This document shows positions 27,626-35,985 of a stretch of 49,171 bases of DNA, in pieces (position 1 is the stretch's first letter; every line of letters begins with the position of its first letter). This DNA is from Psychrobacter sp. UBA3962 (GTDB lineage: Bacteria > Pseudomonadota > Gammaproteobacteria > Pseudomonadales > Moraxellaceae): contig NZ_DGDC01000017.1 in the NCBI RefSeq assembly GCF_002385225.1, positions 1 to 49,171 on the forward strand, read 5' to 3'. The translations under genes and the position numbers were made by a program. A model generated the notes under the pieces. The model saw nothing but the letters and a program-made list of their open reading frames with translations, did no database searches and was not told the DNA's origin.

Positions 27626-28591
27626 ATGCCAAACTCCATTCTCAACCAGTATGATTGGTATCCCTCGCCTGTTTCAGCAATGATGCAACAAGCCATAATT
27701 CCAGTCTCTAAGGATATTGAGCTTTGTGTCGAAGTGGGTGGCGATCCTAAAAACCCTCCCTTACTGCTGATTATGGGGTTAGGCTCACAGCTTATATTTT
27801 GGCCTGAAAACTTTGTAAAGCGCCTTATAGATGCCGGATTCTTTGTCATTCGTTTTGACAACCGTGATATTGGCTTATCTACTAAAATTTCTCGCTCAGA
27901 TCTGCCCAAAACCAATACCTTGGCTGCCATGATGAAACTGCAGTTAGGACTGGATAACTCAAAAACACCCTTTCCCTATCGATTAGATGATATGGCAGAG
28001 GATACCGCAGACTTGATTAAGGCTTTAGGCTTTCGTCAAGTGCATGTGTTAGGTGCCTCTATGGGCGGTATCATTGCCCAGATTTTAGCCGCTAAGCATC
28101 CTCATTTAGTGGACCGTTTGGCCTTAGTATTCTCTACGCATAACAAACCTTTATTAGCGCCGCCTCGACCAAAACAACTGTACACGTTAATCAAACGTCC
28201 CAACAGTTATAAAGAAGAAGATATCGTTGAGCATGGCAAATGGTTTATTAAAACCGTGGGCTCACAAGGTCATATCGATGAAGAAGCTGTGGCTGAGGTT
28301 GCTAAATTAAGATATCAACGCTGCTTTTATCCGGTGGGTAGCCTGCAGCAACTAAAGGCTATTTTAATGACCGGCTCGGTGCAGCCTTATACCAAAGAGA
28401 TTAAAGCCCCCACTTTGGTGATGCATGGCAGCAACGATGGACTATTACCTCCGTCGCACGGCAAAGCAGTCGCCAAAGATATCCCCAATGCTACCTTTAA
28501 ACTTATTAAAGGCATGTCGCACGACTTACCTGAATACTTTCAACCCTTCATTGTCGCTGAGCTAAAAAAGCACATGCTGCAAGTTAGCTAA
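27626..28591 (+). CDS. Alpha/beta hydrolase (copy 1)
   Basis: Soluble alpha/beta-fold esterase-like hydrolase of 321 residues without signal peptide. The opening LLLIMGLGSQLIFWP forms the oxyanion segment. The RFDNRDIGLS stretch is followed by the nucleophile elbow GASMGG with Ser145. HGSNDGLLPP supplies the acid and GMSHDLP the histidine. The RFDNRD-GLS pattern is like esterases of the RdmC (aclacinomycin methylesterase) type, but the substrate cannot be read from sequence. It probably shares a transcript with rubA. It is clearly paralogous to the next gene. Confidence 0.85.
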   Translation: MPNSILNQYDWYPSPVSAMMQQAIIPVSKDIELCVEVGGDPKNPPLLLIMGLGSQLIFWPENFVKRLIDAGFFVIRFDNRDIGLSTKISRSDLPKTNTLAAMMKLQLGLDNSKTPFPYRLDDMAEDTADLIKALGFRQVHVLGASMGGIIAQILAAKHPHLVDRLALVFSTHNKPLLAPPRPKQLYTLIKRPNSYKEEDIVEHGKWFIKTVGSQGHIDEEAVAEVAKLRYQRCFYPVGSLQQLKAILMTGSVQPYTKEIKAPTLVMHGSNDGLLPPSHGKAVAKDIPNATFKLIKGMSHDLPEYFQPFIVAELKKHMLQVS

Positions 28592-28602
28592 CTGTCATAA
28601 AA

Positions 28603-28633
28603 TTGACATTCAAATACTCTAGTCTTCTATAAT
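28603..28633 (+). promoter_or_regulatory. Sigma-70 promoter of the second hydrolase
   Basis: Perfect hexamers TTGACA (28603-28608) and TATAAT (28628-28633) are 19 bases apart, slightly long. They lie between the two hydrolase genes, 46 bases before the second start, so copy 2 can be expressed alone. Confidence 0.65.
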
Positions 28634-28668
28634 GATAGACTCTCATTGAGTAATCAATTAAGAAGACT
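28621..28668. promoter_or_regulatory. Inverted repeat around the -10 and leader of hydrolase copy 2
   Basis: AGTCTTCT (28621-28628) and AGAAGACT (28661-28668) are perfect complements 32 bases apart. The left arm abuts the TATAAT box and the right arm ends just before the AGG ribosome site. It could be an operator pair or a leader hairpin. Confidence 0.4.
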
Positions 28669-28678
28669 AGGTTCTTTT

Positions 28679-29668
28679 ATGCCCTATAAAACATCAGATA
28701 ATCAGTACAGAATTAAGACCAAGCCCTCAAAGTATGCACATTTCATGCAAGCTTATAAAATAAGAACGCCAAAATATAAGTTCTACTTAGAGCGTGGCGG
28801 CAATGAGGGTGATCCGATTATTCTATTAATTATGGGACTCGGTGCTCAATCTTTGGTTTGGTCCAACCTATTTTGCCAAGAGCTAATCAACTCAGGATAT
28901 CAAGTGATTCGATTTGATAATCGAGACATAGGCAAATCAAGCAAGCTTAAGCACAAAAACAAACTTACCAAAGAGTATAAGTCAGTCTCAAAAAAGCTAG
29001 CTTTATTATCGCGATTTAAGCTAGGTTTGCCTCTACACATCGAAGAAGACAGCATCCCTTATACCCTTTTTGATATGACTGAGGATGTGCATCAGTTGTT
29101 AAATGCCTTAGAAATTGAGAAGTGTCATGTGATTGGGATGTCCATGGGCGGTATGATTGCTCAAATTTTAGCCGCCGAACATCCCGATAGAGTGGATAAG
29201 CTTGGTTTGCTAGCCACTAGCAATAACAAACCTTTTTTACCCCCGCCTAGGATTGATGCCCTCAGAGCTCTGACCAAACCTATCCCGCAGACCAAAGATG
29301 CCACTAAAATTATCGAAAACAACCTGAATTTACAACGGGTTATCGCCTCTCCTGACTTTTTTGATGAAAAGCGGGCTTTAAAGCGTACTAAACTGCTCTA
29401 TAATCGCCGCTTTTATCCCATAGGAGTAAGCCGTCAATTATTAGCCCTATTAGCGACAGGCTCCTTAGTAAATATAGATAAAAAAATCAAACAGCCGACC
29501 TTAATTGTGCATGGGTCAAAAGACAGGTTATTGCCTCCTGCTCATGGTCATAGCCTATCAAGAACCATTCCGCACGCTGATTTTAAGCTGATACCTGGTC
29601 TGGGTCACGATATACCAGATACCCTAGCTCGTTATTTGGCGGATTTATTTGCTGAGCATTTCCGTTAA
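28679..29668 (+). CDS. Alpha/beta hydrolase (copy 2)
   Basis: 329 residues, same fold and layout as copy 1: ILLIMGLGAQSLVW, RFDNRDIGKS, nucleophile elbow GMSMGG with Ser155, HGSKDRLLPP and GLGHDIP. No signal peptide. The ATG at 28679 has AGG 7 bases upstream; an in-frame TTG at 28646 would add 11 residues but has no ribosome site. It carries a Lys-rich insert (about 88-106) that copy 1 lacks. The pair probably arose by tandem duplication followed by divergence. Substrate unknown. Confidence 0.84.
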   Translation: MPYKTSDNQYRIKTKPSKYAHFMQAYKIRTPKYKFYLERGGNEGDPIILLIMGLGAQSLVWSNLFCQELINSGYQVIRFDNRDIGKSSKLKHKNKLTKEYKSVSKKLALLSRFKLGLPLHIEEDSIPYTLFDMTEDVHQLLNALEIEKCHVIGMSMGGMIAQILAAEHPDRVDKLGLLATSNNKPFLPPPRIDALRALTKPIPQTKDATKIIENNLNLQRVIASPDFFDEKRALKRTKLLYNRRFYPIGVSRQLLALLATGSLVNIDKKIKQPTLIVHGSKDRLLPPAHGHSLSRTIPHADFKLIPGLGHDIPDTLARYLADLFAEHFR

Positions 29669-29671
29669 AAA

Positions 29672-29699
29672 AGGCAGCCATCGATAACAAGGGCTGCCT
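29672..29699 (-). terminator. Terminator of argJ
   Basis: AGGCAGCC and GGCTGCCT form an 8-base GC-rich stem with a 12-base loop. On the minus strand it is followed by TTTTTT, 58 bases after the argJ stop. It begins 4 bases past the stop of the convergent hydrolase gene. Confidence 0.75.
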
Positions 29700-29756
29700 C
29701 AAAAAATATTAATCTAACTATAAGCTGTATTTAGCTACAAGTTATGTCAGAGCTAG

Positions 29757-30998
29757 CTAGCTGCGATAATCGGCATTGATGCTGACATATTCATGAGATA
29801 AATCACAAGTGTAAACGGTATCAGTAGCCTCGCCCATACCCAGATCAATATTAATGGTAATCTCAGGGCGGCTCATGACTTCTTGGCCTTGCTCCTCAGT
29901 ATAGCTTGGATCTAACTGACCACGCGTACAAATGGCCACATCATCAAGGGTCACACTAACTTGATCGGCATCAAGGTTTTCAGCCCCTGAGTAGCCCACT
30001 GCAGCCACAATACGACCCCAGTTTGGATCACTGGCAAAAAAGGCTGTCTTCACTAAAGGAGAGTGAGCAACGGCATAGGCCACATCGCAACAATCTTCAA
30101 CCGTCTTACCACCAGTCACTTTAACTGTAATGAATTTGGTTGCCCCTTCCCCATCTCTGACAATCAAGGTAGCCAAACGCAAAAAGACTTCTTTTAATGC
30201 TTGGTACAGTGCTTGGTAGTGTGGGTGCTGAGTTGAATCGATTAAATTCGCCTGGTCATCACCGGTAGCAATCAACACACAGCAATCATTGGTTGAGGTA
30301 TCCCCATCAATGGTAATGCGGTTGAATGATTGATTGGTCAACTCTACTAACATCTGCTGTAGTAATGGCTGAGCAATAGGCGCATCTGTGGCCACATATC
30401 CTAGCATAGTAGCCATATTAGGGCGAATCATGCCCGCGCCTTTTGAGATACCGGTTACTTTGTAGCTTGTGGCTTCATCCACAACCACATTGGTACTGGC
30501 CACTTTAGGGATAGTATCTGTGGTTCTAATAGCGTTGGCAGCAGATAACCAATTGTCCTGCGATAGATTGGCCAAACAGTTATCCAATCCGTTAATAATG
30601 GCTTCACTATTAATTACTTCGCCGATAACACCGGTAGAAAAAGGCATCACCTGATTAACTTCTACCTCTACTTTGTCAGCTAAAGCTTTACAAGTTTGCA
30701 GCGCACGGCGATAGCCCTCCTCGCCTGTTGCAGCGTTTGCATTACCGGTATTAATTAGCAGATATCGTGCTGATTTATCACTGCCGGCAAGCTGTTGTAA
30801 ATGCTCACGCACCAGCAACACAGGGGCTGCACAGCACTTATTGGTGGTAGTGACACAAGCCACCGAAGCGGTTTCACTTAAACGAAACACAACCAAATCA
30901 TCACGATCTTTGTAGCGAACGCCAGCAGCAGTTATGCCAATTTCAACGCCTTCAATGGCATGAATAATGTCTGGTGGTGCTATATTTCCTACTGGCAT
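29757..30998 (-). CDS. argJ: Ornithine acetyltransferase ArgJ
   Basis: Glutamate N-acetyltransferase of the cyclic arginine pathway, moving acetyl from N-acetylornithine to glutamate. 413 residues. The self-cleavage site is visible in MIRPNMATMLGY, where the Ala-Thr bond is cut and the threonine becomes the nucleophile. Other family segments are ITAAGVRYKDRDDL near the start, TGVIGE, and FFASDPNWGRIVAAVGYSG in the beta chain. AGGGA lies 5 bases before ATG. No other arginine genes are nearby. Whether it also takes acetyl-CoA cannot be told by eye. Confidence 0.95.
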   Translation of the reverse strand: MPVGNIAPPDIIHAIEGVEIGITAAGVRYKDRDDLVVFRLSETASVACVTTTNKCCAAPVLLVREHLQQLAGSDKSARYLLINTGNANAATGEEGYRRALQTCKALADKVEVEVNQVMPFSTGVIGEVINSEAIINGLDNCLANLSQDNWLSAANAIRTTDTIPKVASTNVVVDEATSYKVTGISKGAGMIRPNMATMLGYVATDAPIAQPLLQQMLVELTNQSFNRITIDGDTSTNDCCVLIATGDDQANLIDSTQHPHYQALYQALKEVFLRLATLIVRDGEGATKFITVKVTGGKTVEDCCDVAYAVAHSPLVKTAFFASDPNWGRIVAAVGYSGAENLDADQVSVTLDDVAICTRGQLDPSYTEEQGQEVMSRPEITINIDLGMGEATDTVYTCDLSHEYVSINADYRS

Positions 30999-31089
30999 AA
31001 ATATCCCTTACTTATCGGTTAAAAGCTGTCGGTGCAGTCTTTATTTAAGTTGATTTTATTTGCTTAGGCTATTTTTTAGGCTGTTTTTT

Positions 31090-31905
31090 TTAAAATCGGA
31101 AAGAAGCCCAAATTGGCGCATGGTCTGATGGTTTCTCCATCGCTCTTAATTCATAACTGATTCCGGCATCAATACAGTTGTCTTTAATATCCTCTGTACA
31201 TAAGATGTGGTCAATTCTAAGTCCACGTTTTGGATTATCATTAAAGCCGCGACTACGATAATCGAACCAGCTAAACTTCTCATTACAATCTGGGTTATGG
31301 ATACGGTAAGTATCAAATAAATTTCGGCTCATTAAAGCTGTATACCACTCGCGCTCTTCTGGTAAGAAAGAGGTTTTGCCAGTTTTAAGCCAGCGCTGCG
31401 CATTTTTTTCACCGATACCGATGTCATTGTTTTCTGGCGCAATATTCATATCGCCCATAATAATCAGCGTACGCCCTTCTTCTTTTAAAGCATCAATATA
31501 GACATTTAACGAGGCGTAATACTCTCTTTTCATTGGAAACTTGGTTTCATGGTTTCGGCTCTCCCCTTGTGGGAAATAGCCATTTAACACATCAACCTCT
31601 TTTCCATCAAATACATAGCGGGCATGAATAAAACGCTTTTGAGCATCTTCTGCTTCGCCTGGAAAACCTTTTTGGACAAAAATAGGCTTCTGCTTTGATA
31701 CTAGAGCTACCCCATAGTGTGCCTTTTGACCGAAGTATTCTACATGATAGCCTAGTGACTCCACATCTTGTACAGGGAACTGCTCATCATGTACTTTGGT
31801 TTCTTGAATGCCCATGACATCTGGATCAATGATGTCTTTTACCGCTTCTAATTGATGTTGACGCGCTCTAATTCCATTAATATTAAAACTGACAAAACGG
31901 ATCAT
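31090..31905 (-). CDS. xthA: Exodeoxyribonuclease III
   Basis: AP endonuclease and 3'-5' exonuclease for base-excision repair. 271 residues. The endonuclease/exonuclease/phosphatase fold shows FNINGIRAR, GIQETKV with the metal-binding Glu35, GDMNIAPENNDIG, RIDHILCT and the C-terminal SDHAPIWA with the catalytic His. It ends 91 bases before the argJ start. pdxH precedes it at 144 bases. Confidence 0.95.
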   Translation of the reverse strand: MIRFVSFNINGIRARQHQLEAVKDIIDPDVMGIQETKVHDEQFPVQDVESLGYHVEYFGQKAHYGVALVSKQKPIFVQKGFPGEAEDAQKRFIHARYVFDGKEVDVLNGYFPQGESRNHETKFPMKREYYASLNVYIDALKEEGRTLIIMGDMNIAPENNDIGIGEKNAQRWLKTGKTSFLPEEREWYTALMSRNLFDTYRIHNPDCNEKFSWFDYRSRGFNDNPKRGLRIDHILCTEDIKDNCIDAGISYELRAMEKPSDHAPIWASFRF

Positions 31906-32049
31906 AAACCTAAATATCCCAAGGTAAAAAGTGAATTGCTAATCGTTTTTATACTATTTAGTAACTTTACTATTTTCTAATTTTGCTATTTGCTTATAAC
32001 ACTGTTTGCTAATTGCACACTATATTTTATTTATAAACCAAGCTAACCT

Positions 32050-32694
32050 TTATGGTAGTAAGCGCTTAATATCCCACTGGTCGGTATCAGTAACTTTGGT
32101 ATAGACAATTCTGTCATGAAGTCTGTTGGGTCTGCCTTGCCAAAACTCTATCTCAGTAGCAGTGATTTGATAGCCACCCCAAAAGTCAGGCGTTGGTACC
32201 TCGCCTTCAGGATATTGCTGTTTTAGCTCAGCAAACTTATCATCCATAGCTTGGCGACTTGACACTGGTCCACTTTGCGGTTGACTTACCCAAGCGCCTA
32301 TTTGACTTTCATAGGGACGCTTTTGGAAATAAGCCTCTGTGGTGGCACGGTCTACTTTAGTGATATTGCCTCGGATCCTTACCTGGCGCTGCATATCATG
32401 CCAAAAGAACAGAGCCTCAGCATGAGGATTTTGGTCAATATCTTGGCCTTTATGACTGAGATAATTGCTATAAAAAACTATCCCTTCATTATCAACTTCT
32501 CGTACTAACACCGTTCTTACCGCTGGCATATTGTCTGAACCACAGGTAGCTAAGCTGATGGCATAAGGCTCAGGAGCTTTTTGTTCAATGGCTTCATTTA
32601 ACCATAACGTTAATAGCTCAAAAGGACTGTCCATCAGCACCTCTTCATGCAGCTCGCCTTTTTCGTATGAGACTCTTTTATCACTAAAATCCAT
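32050..32694 (-). CDS. pdxH: Pyridoxamine 5'-phosphate oxidase
   Basis: FMN enzyme making pyridoxal 5'-phosphate. Seen are the YEKGEL segment near the N-terminus, AVRTVLVREVDNEGIVFYSNY, the YFQKRPYESQIGAWVSQPQS substrate region and the C-terminal EFWQGRPNRLHDRI ending in KRLLP, all diagnostic. I prefer the start at 32694 (MDFSDKRVSY), which has GGGGGC 3 bases upstream; an ATG at 32724 would add ten residues but lacks a ribosome site. The product is then 214 residues, the usual length. Confidence 0.94.
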   Translation of the reverse strand: MDFSDKRVSYEKGELHEEVLMDSPFELLTLWLNEAIEQKAPEPYAISLATCGSDNMPAVRTVLVREVDNEGIVFYSNYLSHKGQDIDQNPHAEALFFWHDMQRQVRIRGNITKVDRATTEAYFQKRPYESQIGAWVSQPQSGPVSSRQAMDDKFAELKQQYPEGEVPTPDFWGGYQITATEIEFWQGRPNRLHDRIVYTKVTDTDQWDIKRLLP

Positions 32695-32817
32695 ATTGCC
32701 CCCATTGTCTCTCTTAGTAGCCATTTGCTTAACCGCATTGCGGTAAAAAAACTGTGCTATAAGAAAGACTGATGCCTTTAATAAAACCGTAAATACTCTA
32801 AATCTAACAGCAACAGT

Positions 32818-34173
32818 TTAGCCCATCACTGCTTTAACTTTAGCCGCCAGCTCATTAGCTAACTTATCGCATTCTTCGGCATTGTCTAATTCAACCATAA
32901 CTCGGATAAGAGGTTCAGTGCCTGACTTACGAATCAGTAGTCTACCGCGACCTTCAATGCCTTTTGATGCCTCATCAAACGCTTGCGCTAACTCTGGGAA
33001 ATCATACGGGTCTGCCATTTGCTCTAAGCGCACATTAACTAGGGTCTGTGGCAATAGCTTAAAGCCCTTGGTCAATTGGCTTAGGGTTTGTTTGGTCTGT
33101 GCCATCACTGCCAACACCTGCAGTCCAGCAATAATAGCATCCCCGGTACGACTCTTATCCAAGCATAAGATATGGCCTGAAGGCTCACCGCCTAAGATCC
33201 AATCATTGGCCTCTAAGCCTTGCATTACATATCTATCGCCTACTTTTGCTCGCTCTAAAGTAATGCCCTCAGCTTCAAGTGCTAGCTGTAAACCCATATT
33301 ACTCATTTGAGTACCAACAACACCTGCGGCTTTGGTTTCCGACTTAGTGGCTAGAATGTATAATATGCCGTCTCCATCAACCAAATCACCGTTTTCATCT
33401 ACCATGATGATGCGGTCCCCATCACCATCTAAAGCGATACCTAAGTCCGCTTTGTGCTCAACCACGGCCTGCTGAATCGCTTCTGGATAAGTAGAGCCAC
33501 ATTTATCATTAATGTTGATGCCATCAGGTTTATTGTGGATAGCAATAACTTCAGCCCCAAGCTCACGTAACACACGAGGCCCTACGCTATAGCCTGAACC
33601 ATTAGCACAGTCAATAACGATCTTTAGATTGGATAAATCATATTGGTAAGGAAAGCTACCTTTACAAAATTCGATATAACGGCCTTTGGCGTCATTGATT
33701 CGAAAATGCTTACCCAGTTGAGCAGGGTCTTCTTGAGTGTAGTCCGCATGACCCTCTACAATGCCGTCTAGCTTTTTATTAATCGCTTCTTGCATCTCAT
33801 CACTAAGCTTGCGGCCATCTGCAGCAAAAAACTTAATGCCGTTATCATAATAAGGGTTGTGAGAAGCAGAAATCACCACGCCAGCATCGGCATGGAAGCT
33901 ACGCGTTAAGTGAGCAATAGCAGGGGTTGGTAAAGGACCCACCATATGCACATCAACACCCGCTGAGTTAAACCCTGCTTGTAAGGCTGCTTCGATAACA
34001 TAGCCGGATAAACGCGTGTCTTTACCAATCACCACACTCGGCTTCTTCTTTGAAGAAACGTGATGCTCTACCAAAACTTGGCCTGTCACATAGCCTAGTT
34101 TTAAAACAAAATCTGGGGTAATTGGAAACTTGCCAAAAAGTCCACGTATACCGTCTGTACCGAAATAGCTCAT
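32818..34173 (-). CDS. glmM: Phosphoglucosamine mutase
   Basis: Converts glucosamine 6-phosphate to glucosamine 1-phosphate for cell-wall precursors. 451 residues from the start MSYFGTDGIRG, which matches the family and has GAGG 5 bases upstream; an upstream in-frame start at 34206 is rejected. The phosphoserine loop ISASHNP places the active Ser at 104. The metal loop DGDGDRI and the sugar-binding GGEPSGH follow, and RKSGTEPLIRVM closes domain 4. It lies 124 bases before pdxH and 199 bases after guaB, with a terminator between. Confidence 0.96.
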   Translation of the reverse strand: MSYFGTDGIRGLFGKFPITPDFVLKLGYVTGQVLVEHHVSSKKKPSVVIGKDTRLSGYVIEAALQAGFNSAGVDVHMVGPLPTPAIAHLTRSFHADAGVVISASHNPYYDNGIKFFAADGRKLSDEMQEAINKKLDGIVEGHADYTQEDPAQLGKHFRINDAKGRYIEFCKGSFPYQYDLSNLKIVIDCANGSGYSVGPRVLRELGAEVIAIHNKPDGININDKCGSTYPEAIQQAVVEHKADLGIALDGDGDRIIMVDENGDLVDGDGILYILATKSETKAAGVVGTQMSNMGLQLALEAEGITLERAKVGDRYVMQGLEANDWILGGEPSGHILCLDKSRTGDAIIAGLQVLAVMAQTKQTLSQLTKGFKLLPQTLVNVRLEQMADPYDFPELAQAFDEASKGIEGRGRLLIRKSGTEPLIRVMVELDNAEECDKLANELAAKVKAVMG

Positions 34174-34283
34174 AAATCCCTCAACTAAATAGCAATTAAA
34201 TAGCATTAAAAATAGTAATCAAATAAGTAACCATTAAATCAATAACTAATAAATTTATTATGTCCTAATATACTACAAAAAAA

Positions 34284-34310
34284 AGACCAAAAGATATTGT
34301 CTTTTGGTCT
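34284..34310 (-). terminator. Terminator of guaB
   Basis: AGACCAAAAGA and TCTTTTGGTCT are a perfect 11-base stem with a TATTG loop. On the minus strand T-rich sequence follows; the plus strand also has TTTTT. It stands 63 bases past the guaB stop. Confidence 0.88.
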
Positions 34311-34372
34311 TTTTGGCTGTCCAATAACAGGTTAACCAACAAAACAACCTTTATCTAGTCAATGATTTCTCA

Positions 34373-35845
34373 TTAGCTAATACGATAGTTAGGAGCTTCT
34401 TTGGTAATCTGAACATCATGAACATGCGACTCTTTCATACCTGCAGAAGTTACTCTGATAAATTCAGGTTTGGTGCGCATCTCTTCAATAGTGGCACAGC
34501 CCGTATAACCCATTGATGAACGTAGACCGCCCACTAATTGGTTTACGATACCGTTAACTGGGCCTTTATAAGGAACACGACCTTCAATGCCTTCTGGTAC
34601 TAATTTCTCAACGCCATCTTTGGCATCTTGAAAATAACGGTCAGAGGAGCCGTTTGAGCCAGACATAGCCCCTAAGCTGCCCATACCACGGTACGCTTTG
34701 TAGTAGCGACCTTGGAATAGCTCAACATCACCTGGCGCCTCTTCAGTACCTGCCAATAATGAGCCCACCATGATGCACGAAGCACCAGCAGCAATGGCTT
34801 TGGCCATATCACCTGAGTAACGAATACCACCATCAGCGATTAAAGGAATGCTGTCTTTTAACGCAGAAGCCACATTATCAATGGCTGAAATCTGAGGCAC
34901 ACCAATACCGGCAATAATACGAGTGGTACAGATAGAGCCTGGACCGATACCTACTTTCACTGCGTTAGCACCTGCATCGCGTAAAGCTAAGGCTGCATCG
35001 CCAGTAGCAATGTTACCGCCAATAACTTGAATGTGTGGGAAATTCTTCTTAACCCAGCTTACTTTATCAATAACGCCTTGTGAGTGACCGTGTGCAGTAT
35101 CAACAACAATTACGTCCACTTCTGCTTCAACCAAAGCCTCGACACGGGCTTGAGTGTCTGCACCCGTACCCACAGCAGCGCCCACACGTAAGCGACCTTG
35201 TGAGTCTTTACAAGCATTAGGGTTGTTTTCAGCTTTGTTAAAGTCATTGACGGTAATCATACCTTTTAGACCAAAGTTATCATCTACCACCAAAACTTTT
35301 TCAATGCGGTGCTCATGAAGCAGCTTTTTAATATTTTCGTTAGACTCGCCTTCTTTTACGGTTACCAACTTATCTTGTGGTGTCATTACGTTACTTACAG
35401 GTTGGTTGTGATTGGTTTCAAAACGCACATCACGGTGAGTAACGATACCCACAACTTGACCACTACCTGACTCTACAACAGGTACCCCAGAGATGTTATT
35501 TTCATTGGTAATGCGAAGCAGCTCACCCACAGTAATATCTGGGGTCACTGTGATAGGATCTACCACTGTACCGGCTTCGAATTTTTTTACACGACGCACT
35601 TGCATCGCTTGACGGTCAATGTCCATATTCTTATGCACAATACCCATACCACCAAGCTGAGCCATGGTGATCGCCATTTCTGATTCTGTTACTGTATCCA
35701 TTGCGGCCGATATTAGAGGAAGATTTAAAGAGATATCTTCAGTTAATCGCGTCGTCAATGAAGCTGATTTAGGAAGCACATTTGAATATGCAGGCAGGAG
35801 TAAAACATCATCAAAAGTTAGGGCATCATCTACGATTCGCAACAT
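34373..35845 (-). CDS. guaB: IMP dehydrogenase
   Basis: NAD-dependent oxidation of IMP to XMP, the first step to GMP. 490 residues from MLRIVDDALTFDDVLLLP, the family start, with AGAGG 5 bases upstream; ten more residues would come from an in-frame start at 35875. Two CBS domains sit at about 95-210 inside the barrel. The active-site loop GPGSICTTRI carries the catalytic Cys. YRGMGSLGAM forms the phosphate site, and the flap contains the KGPVNG region. guaA is not adjacent. Confidence 0.97.
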   Translation of the reverse strand: MLRIVDDALTFDDVLLLPAYSNVLPKSASLTTRLTEDISLNLPLISAAMDTVTESEMAITMAQLGGMGIVHKNMDIDRQAMQVRRVKKFEAGTVVDPITVTPDITVGELLRITNENNISGVPVVESGSGQVVGIVTHRDVRFETNHNQPVSNVMTPQDKLVTVKEGESNENIKKLLHEHRIEKVLVVDDNFGLKGMITVNDFNKAENNPNACKDSQGRLRVGAAVGTGADTQARVEALVEAEVDVIVVDTAHGHSQGVIDKVSWVKKNFPHIQVIGGNIATGDAALALRDAGANAVKVGIGPGSICTTRIIAGIGVPQISAIDNVASALKDSIPLIADGGIRYSGDMAKAIAAGASCIMVGSLLAGTEEAPGDVELFQGRYYKAYRGMGSLGAMSGSNGSSDRYFQDAKDGVEKLVPEGIEGRVPYKGPVNGIVNQLVGGLRSSMGYTGCATIEEMRTKPEFIRVTSAGMKESHVHDVQITKEAPNYRIS

Positions 35846-35985
35846 ACAGACCTCTTGGCTAGGGAAAATAAGCAACCTATTATAACAAAATTATCAGCTT
35901 TGTGAGCACTTGAATTTAAAGAGCTTCCTGCTTTAAATACCGCTTAAGTAATTATTAATAATAGTGACTTTTCTTGAGTTGATTT

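Noticed and set aside
34174..34206. Longer glmM start
   Set aside because: MSYFGTDGIRG is the conserved family start and has a good GAGG site.
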